Shown piece by piece: positions 60,955 to 64,000 of a DNA stretch of 64,000 nt. The stretch covers positions 1-64,000 of the forward strand of contig NZ_JMCC02000033.1 of the NCBI RefSeq assembly GCF_000737335.2, written 5' to 3'. The notes below the pieces were generated by a model. That model had not been told where the DNA came from and searched no databases. It worked only from the letters and a program-made list of their open reading frames with translations. Within the stretch, counting starts at the first letter, position 1. Each line of letters starts with the position of its first letter. This stretch comes from Enhygromyxa salina (GTDB lineage: Bacteria > Myxococcota_A > Polyangia > Nannocystales > Nannocystaceae). The translations under genes were made by a program, and so were the position numbers.

Positions 60955-61708
60955 TGACCGCCGAGATGTTGTCGGGCCCGCCCGCGCCGTTGGCCGCCTC
61001 GATCAGCCGCCGCGCCGAGCTGCGAACGTCTCGCTGACCGACCAGCGCCTCGATCTCGTCGATGCGCAGGACATCCGAGAGCCCGTCGCTGCAGACCATG
61101 AGGTTGGTGCCGAGCGGGAACTCGAACTCGCGGATCGTGGGCGCGCCCTTCTTCTTGCCGTGACCCAGACACCGGCTGATGCGACCGCGGTACGGGTGCA
61201 CGGCCGCCTGCTCGGGCGTGATGAGCTGCTGATCCACCAGCTCCTGGACCACGGTGTGATCCGTGGACAGCTGAAAGATTCCCTCTTCGGTGACCGCGTA
61301 GGCCCGACTGTCGCCTGCCCACGCGACCCAGATCCGGTCGCGGATGCCCATGATCATCACGCAGGTGCAGCCCAAACCCTGGGCGTCGGGGTTGGCGATC
61401 GCGTGCTCGTCGATCGCCTCGCTGGCCACGTGAAAGGCTTGGCTGAGCAGCGCTTCGTTGTCGACCTTGCCGAAGTGTTGCTCAAGGTAGCCGAGGATCG
61501 CCTCGACGGCGAGCGCCGACGCGACCTCGCCAGCGTTGTGGCCACCCATGCCATCGCAGACCAGCGCGACGTAGTAGCCGCGACCGTCGTCCTCTTGGAT
61601 GGCGATCGCGTCTTCGTTGTGGTCGCGCGCCCGGCCGGGATCGCAGGCGCCTGCCATCTGGATCTCGAAGGTCCCGGCGTGGTGGGTACGCTTGAACAGT
61701 TTGTACAT
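60935..61708 (-). CDS. PP2C-type Ser/Thr protein phosphatase
   Basis: A 257-aa soluble metal-dependent phosphatase. Motifs in order: AGACDPGRARDHNEDAIAI (D-x-x-R-x-x-N-E-D), ALVCDGMGGHNAGEVAS (metal Asp and GG), IWVAWAGDSRAYAV, LMVCSDGLSDVL and GGPDNISAVIMRRV. These complete the usual set of metal ligands. It can reverse phosphorylation by Hanks-type kinases such as the one at 15138-17387, but it is not adjacent to a kinase gene here. The start is ATG 61708. 53 bp after tlyA on the same strand. Confidence 0.94.
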   Translation of the reverse strand: MYKLFKRTHHAGTFEIQMAGACDPGRARDHNEDAIAIQEDDGRGYYVALVCDGMGGHNAGEVASALAVEAILGYLEQHFGKVDNEALLSQAFHVASEAIDEHAIANPDAQGLGCTCVMIMGIRDRIWVAWAGDSRAYAVTEEGIFQLSTDHTVVQELVDQQLITPEQAAVHPYRGRISRCLGHGKKKGAPTIREFEFPLGTNLMVCSDGLSDVLRIDEIEALVGQRDVRSSARRLIEAANGAGGPDNISAVIMRRVV

Positions 61709-61761
61709 GCGGAGAAGCCTATGGAGAGTATATATGACCCCCACATGGACCTCGGCGGCTG

Positions 61762-62538
61762 CTAAACAACCCTCATCCAGGATAGCCACTCGCGGTTTCC
61801 GTCGCGGCCGGCGATCGTGGCGGCGATGTGACCGCGAACCGTGAAGCCCAGCTCCTGTGCGGCGGCCTCGACGTTGGTGAGCGCAGCCTTGCGTGCCTCG
61901 TCGTCGCGCACGATGCCTCCCTTGCCGACCTGGGCTCGGCCGACCTCGAACTGGGGCTTGACGAGCACGATCACGTCGGCGCCCGGGCGCAGGCAGGGGC
62001 GCATGTGTGGCAAGACCTTGGTCAGCGAGATGAACGAGCAATCCGCCACGGCCAGATCGATCGGCTCGGGGATCTGGCCGGGCTCGAGCTTGCGGATGTT
62101 CTGGCGATCCATCACGACCACCCGCTCGTCGTTGACGAGCTTCCACGCCAGCTGCCCGTAGCCAACGTCGATCGCGTAGACCCGCGCGGCGCCGGCTTGC
62201 AGTAGACAGTCTGTGAACCCACCCGTCGACGCGCCCACGTCCATGCACACGCGGCCGCGTGGATCGACGCCGTCGGGTCCAGCCGAGAACGCATCGATCG
62301 CGCCGCGCAGCTTGAGCCCGCCGCGCGAGACATAGGGGTTTGGATCCCCGCCCTTGAGCCGCAGCGGAACCGAGGGATCGACCGGCGTGCCCGGCTTGGT
62401 CACGGTGTGATCCCCAACGACCACTTCGCCGGCCAAGATCAACGCCTGGGCCCGCGTCCGCGAGTCGCACAGGCCCCGCTCGACGACCAACTTGTCGAGT
62501 CGGAGCTTGCCGCCCTCCGTCTTGCGCGAGTGAGCCAT
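61762..62538 (-). CDS. tlyA: TlyA-family rRNA 2'-O-methyltransferase / hemolysin-type
   Basis: A 258-aa protein. The N-terminal S4 RNA-binding domain is KLRLDKLVVERGLCDSRTRA, then EVVVGDHTVTKPGTPVD. The RrmJ/FtsJ-like methyltransferase has CMDVGASTGGFTDCLLQAG (SAM site), AIDVGYGQLAWKL, LAVADCSFISLTKVLPHM and VLVKPQFEVGRAQVGKGG. TlyA methylates 16S and 23S rRNA at ribose 2'-OH, with an effect on capreomycin in some bacteria. ATG 62538 preferred; ATG 62562 upstream is in frame. Likely co-transcribed with PP2C downstream. Confidence 0.92.
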   Translation of the reverse strand: MAHSRKTEGGKLRLDKLVVERGLCDSRTRAQALILAGEVVVGDHTVTKPGTPVDPSVPLRLKGGDPNPYVSRGGLKLRGAIDAFSAGPDGVDPRGRVCMDVGASTGGFTDCLLQAGAARVYAIDVGYGQLAWKLVNDERVVVMDRQNIRKLEPGQIPEPIDLAVADCSFISLTKVLPHMRPCLRPGADVIVLVKPQFEVGRAQVGKGGIVRDDEARKAALTNVEAAAQELGFTVRGHIAATIAGRDGNREWLSWMRVV

Positions 62539-62701
62539 GCGGTTGGTTCGTGGGCGCCCCATGCACACAGAAAATGTGTTCAGAGCCCCCCGGGGGCACG
62601 TTGGGGCGACGAGCCAATGCCTACAGCAGTCCGCGGCGGCGAGCGAGCCGCGACCTGCTGGCCAAAGTGCGAAACCGCCGGTTGGGATCGTGGACAGCCG
62701 G

Positions 62702-62707
62702 TATGCT
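62702..62707 (+). promoter_or_regulatory. Putative -10 box of the small membrane protein gene at 62715
   Basis: TATGCT, 7 nt before GTG 62715. It argues for the GTG rather than the ATG at 62703, which lies inside the hexamer. Confidence 0.35.
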
Positions 62708-62714
62708 CGCCCGC

Positions 62715-62891
62715 GTGATCGTGCTCGCACCGCCGAAGTCCGATGCTCCTGTTTGGGAGTCGTGGCGCTGGTTGGCCACGCCCGACGAGCGCGTGCTGTG
62801 GGCGATCCTCGCCGGGGCTGCGCTGCTCGCTGCGTGGGGGGCGTGGCCGGCGTGCCGGGCCGCGTGGTCAGCCTGGCGAGGCAATCCCTGA
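62715..62891 (+). CDS. Small single-pass membrane protein
   Basis: A 58-aa protein (VIVLAPPKSDAPVWESWRWL, then one TM helix VLWAILAGAALLAAWGAW) ending in a short basic tail. The GC-rich third positions and the orderly TM support it, but no family is known. An ATG at 62703 is in frame. Low-moderate confidence because of size. The tRNA-Ala gene follows 55 bp later on the same strand. Confidence 0.45.
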   Translation: MIVLAPPKSDAPVWESWRWLATPDERVLWAILAGAALLAAWGAWPACRAAWSAWRGNP

Positions 62892-62906
62892 CTTGACGCG
62901 GGGCCC

Positions 62907-62935
62907 TTGCACCCGTGCTGGCGTTCGGCTAGCTT
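62907..62935 (+). promoter_or_regulatory. Promoter of tRNA-Ala
   Basis: TTGCAC at 62907-62912 and TAGCTT at 62930-62935 with a 17-bp spacer. Predicted initiation near 62942, about 5 nt before the mature tRNA. A second -35-like TTGACG is at 62893. Confidence 0.6.
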
Positions 62936-62946
62936 GTCGGCCCCTT

Positions 62947-63019
<73 letters not shown>

Positions 63020-63030
63020 CAAACTCCGAC

Positions 63031-63070
63031 AGACCCCGGCCCCATGCCGGGGTCTTTCGGTTTTTTCTCT
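63031..63070 (+). terminator. Intrinsic terminator of tRNA-Ala
   Basis: AGACCCCGGC (63031-63040) pairs perfectly with GCCGGGGTCT (63046-63055), 5-nt loop cccat, followed by ttcggttttttctctttt. A typical U-rich end 12 nt after the tRNA. Confidence 0.9.
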
Positions 63071-63088
63071 TTTGCCCCCAGCCCCCCC

Positions 63089-63328
63089 GACTCGACCCGT
63101 ACTCGGCTTCGCCTCCGTGCGGATCGACACCCTCGCTTTGCTCAGGCCCAAGGTCGGGGCGTCTGTGGGAACGCTTCGCTCCCTTTTACCCCCACCCACC
63201 CCGACTCGACCCGTACTCGGCTTCGCCTCCGTGCGGTTCGACACCCTCGCTTCGCTCAGGCCCAAGGTCGGGGCGTCTGTGGGAACGCTTCGCTCCCTTT
63301 TTTACCCCCACCCACCCCGACTCGATCC
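63089..63328 (+). repeat. Tandem ~115-bp direct repeat downstream of tRNA-Ala
   Basis: Units start at 63089 and 63203 (offset 114) and a third, truncated one at 63319 runs into the yhbY start. The two full copies differ by a few bases and indels. Each contains short clusters with cttcg (ggcttcgcctcc, cgcttcgctccc) able to form small UUCG hairpins. The third copy supplies the last bases of the yhbY leader (cccgactcgatcc). Confidence 0.85.
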
Positions 63329-63649
63329 ATGCCCATCACGCTCAGTCCGCGCCAACGTCAGCACCTCAAGGGGCTCGCCCATCCGCTCGAGCCCGTGGTT
63401 CACGTTGGTGCGGCTGGCGTCAGCGAGGCGGTCGTCCGCGTGCTCGGCGAGACCTTGCTCCGCCACGAGCTGATCAAGGTGAAGTTGCCCAAGCTCGACG
63501 ACGCCAGCGCCCGCGAGGCGCTCGCCAACGAGATCACGCTTGCGAGCGGCGCCGCGCTGGTCCAGCTGCTTGGCCGCGTGTTGATCCTCTACACGCCCCG
63601 CGCCAAGGACCTGCCGGGCAAGCCGCGGATCCAGCTCCCGGCCGCCTGA
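63329..63649 (+). CDS. yhbY: YhbY-like CRM-domain RNA-binding protein
   Basis: A 106-aa protein matching the CRM domain: PRQRQHLKGLAHPLEPVVHV, then GAAGVSEAVVRVLGETLLRH and ELIKVKLPKLDD. YhbY associates with the 50S ribosomal precursor. Length and order are normal. The start ATG 63329 has no Shine-Dalgarno; the leader is part of the tandem repeat. Confidence 0.92.
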   Translation: MPITLSPRQRQHLKGLAHPLEPVVHVGAAGVSEAVVRVLGETLLRHELIKVKLPKLDDASAREALANEITLASGAALVQLLGRVLILYTPRAKDLPGKPRIQLPAA

Positions 63650-63693
63650 GTTCGCGCTCGCCGAGCGCGGGGGGTGAAGTTTGGCAAGTTTGG

Positions 63694-63699
63694 TAAGTT
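63694..63699 (+). promoter_or_regulatory. Putative -10 box of the lipoprotein gene at 63706
   Basis: TAAGTT, 6 nt before GTG 63706, preceded by the direct repeat AAGTTTGGcAAGTTTGG. Another leaderless-type arrangement. Confidence 0.35.
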
Positions 63700-63705
63700 C
63701 GCGCG

Positions 63706-64000
63706 GTGCCACCCCAGCGTACCCGTGTTGACCAAGGATTCCGCGCCCGCTCTGGCTTTGGCTGCGCGCTGATCAGCCTGGCGCTGATCCTCGGCGTGGC
63801 GTGCGAGCGCGGTGATCGGCCTGGCACGCGCGCGCCGATGGGCCCGCCGTTGTCGTTCGAGACGACGACGCTCGAGCCCACGCTCGGTCAGGCCACGCCC
63901 GCGCTGGCGATCCTCGAGCAGGAGCTGGCGATCAACTTCGCAAAGCTGAACTCCGACGCCGTCGAGGACCCGGCCTACTTCATGGCCTACGACCTGGTCG
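63706..64000 (+). CDS. Lipoprotein, 3' end outside window; possibly TldD/PmbA-like
   Basis: The frame starts at GTG 63706 and is open to the window end (98 codons visible). After a basic N-terminus there is a lipoprotein signal (LALILGVAC, Cys about 34), a linker, and the start of a folded region, ILEQELAINFAKLN, then EDPAYFMAYDLV. That last pattern (paired helix then YF-x-AY) resembles the N-terminus of TldD/PmbA-type proteases in myxobacteria, but the stretch is too short to be sure. The frame is longer than the window, so its real end is unknown. Confidence 0.5.
   Translation, partial: MPPQRTRVDQGFRARSGFGCALISLALILGVACERGDRPGTRAPMGPPLSFETTTLEPTLGQATPALAILEQELAINFAKLNSDAVEDPAYFMAYDLV

Noticed and set aside
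63089..63328. Possible CRISPR-like array
   Set aside because: Units are contiguous with no unique spacers and about 115 bp long, so it is a tandem repeat.

Overview
The window is about 64 kb of high-GC DNA that looks like the chromosome of a myxobacterium (phylum Myxococcota), most likely of the Nannocystis/Enhygromyxa/Plesiocystis type. The assignment is inferred from gene style rather than a marker gene: many lipoproteins with acidic or Gly-Asp repeats, a MYXO-CTERM-like C-terminus, a Ser/Thr kinase with a PP2C phosphatase elsewhere in the window, and a Cys-rich Pal-like protein. The window has one tRNA gene and no rRNA operon, CRISPR array, transposase or integrase.

Layout. 0-10.4 kb: surface and lipoproteins, plus a pyrF-hemJ-ltaE operon with a divergent serine hydrolase. 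10.4-14.9 kb: a NarL-type response regulator and its probable histidine kinase, separated by a ParA-like ATPase plus an AlbA_2/GHKL-type protein. 15-20 kb: Ser/Thr kinase, YfbK-like VWA protein, Maf. 20-23.6 kb: a nitric-oxide circuit, hmp (with a downstream 5-formyl-THF cyclo-ligase) divergent from norR; the intergenic region holds a near-perfect sigma-54 promoter and two NorR-type sites. 23.6-29.3 kb: an SMC-like ATPase immediately followed by a HEAT-like histidine kinase and then a response regulator. 29.5-33.3 kb: an iodotyrosine-deiodinase-like flavoprotein, a MYXO-CTERM protein, a Gly-Asp-rich FG-GAP protein and an Old Yellow Enzyme. 33.4-38.6 kb: two unknown genes (one apparently frameshifted), then murA-hisG-unknown. 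38.7-43.9 kb: Pal-like and CpoB-like lipoproteins, a DUF2914-type protein and an SGNH-like hydrolase, ending in a nested palindromic repeat. 44.4-54.3 kb: a long leftward series containing an IgGFc-binding-like lipoprotein, a GHKL ATPase fused through the membrane to a transglutaminase-like domain, a degenerate GHKL partner, and two M16 peptidase subunits of which only one keeps its zinc motif. 54.6-64 kb: S9 peptidase, an atypical low-GC patch with a winged-helix gene, two membrane proteins, DUF2061, PP2C, TlyA, tRNA-Ala(CGC), tandem repeats, YhbY, and the start of a lipoprotein.

Two themes recur. Neighbouring same-strand genes often overlap by 1-17 nt (ATGA, GTGA, TGATG), implying tight translational coupling. 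At least a dozen genes have a TAnnnT hexamer only 6-9 nt before the start codon and no Shine-Dalgarno, so leaderless mRNAs are predicted to be common. The best candidates for undescribed biology are the GHKL-transglutaminase operon (47.9-54.3 kb), the SMC-like ATPase/kinase/regulator group (25.1-29.3 kb), the ParA/AlbA_2 pair lodged inside a two-component system (11.1-13.4 kb), and the nested palindrome at 43.9-44.35 kb.
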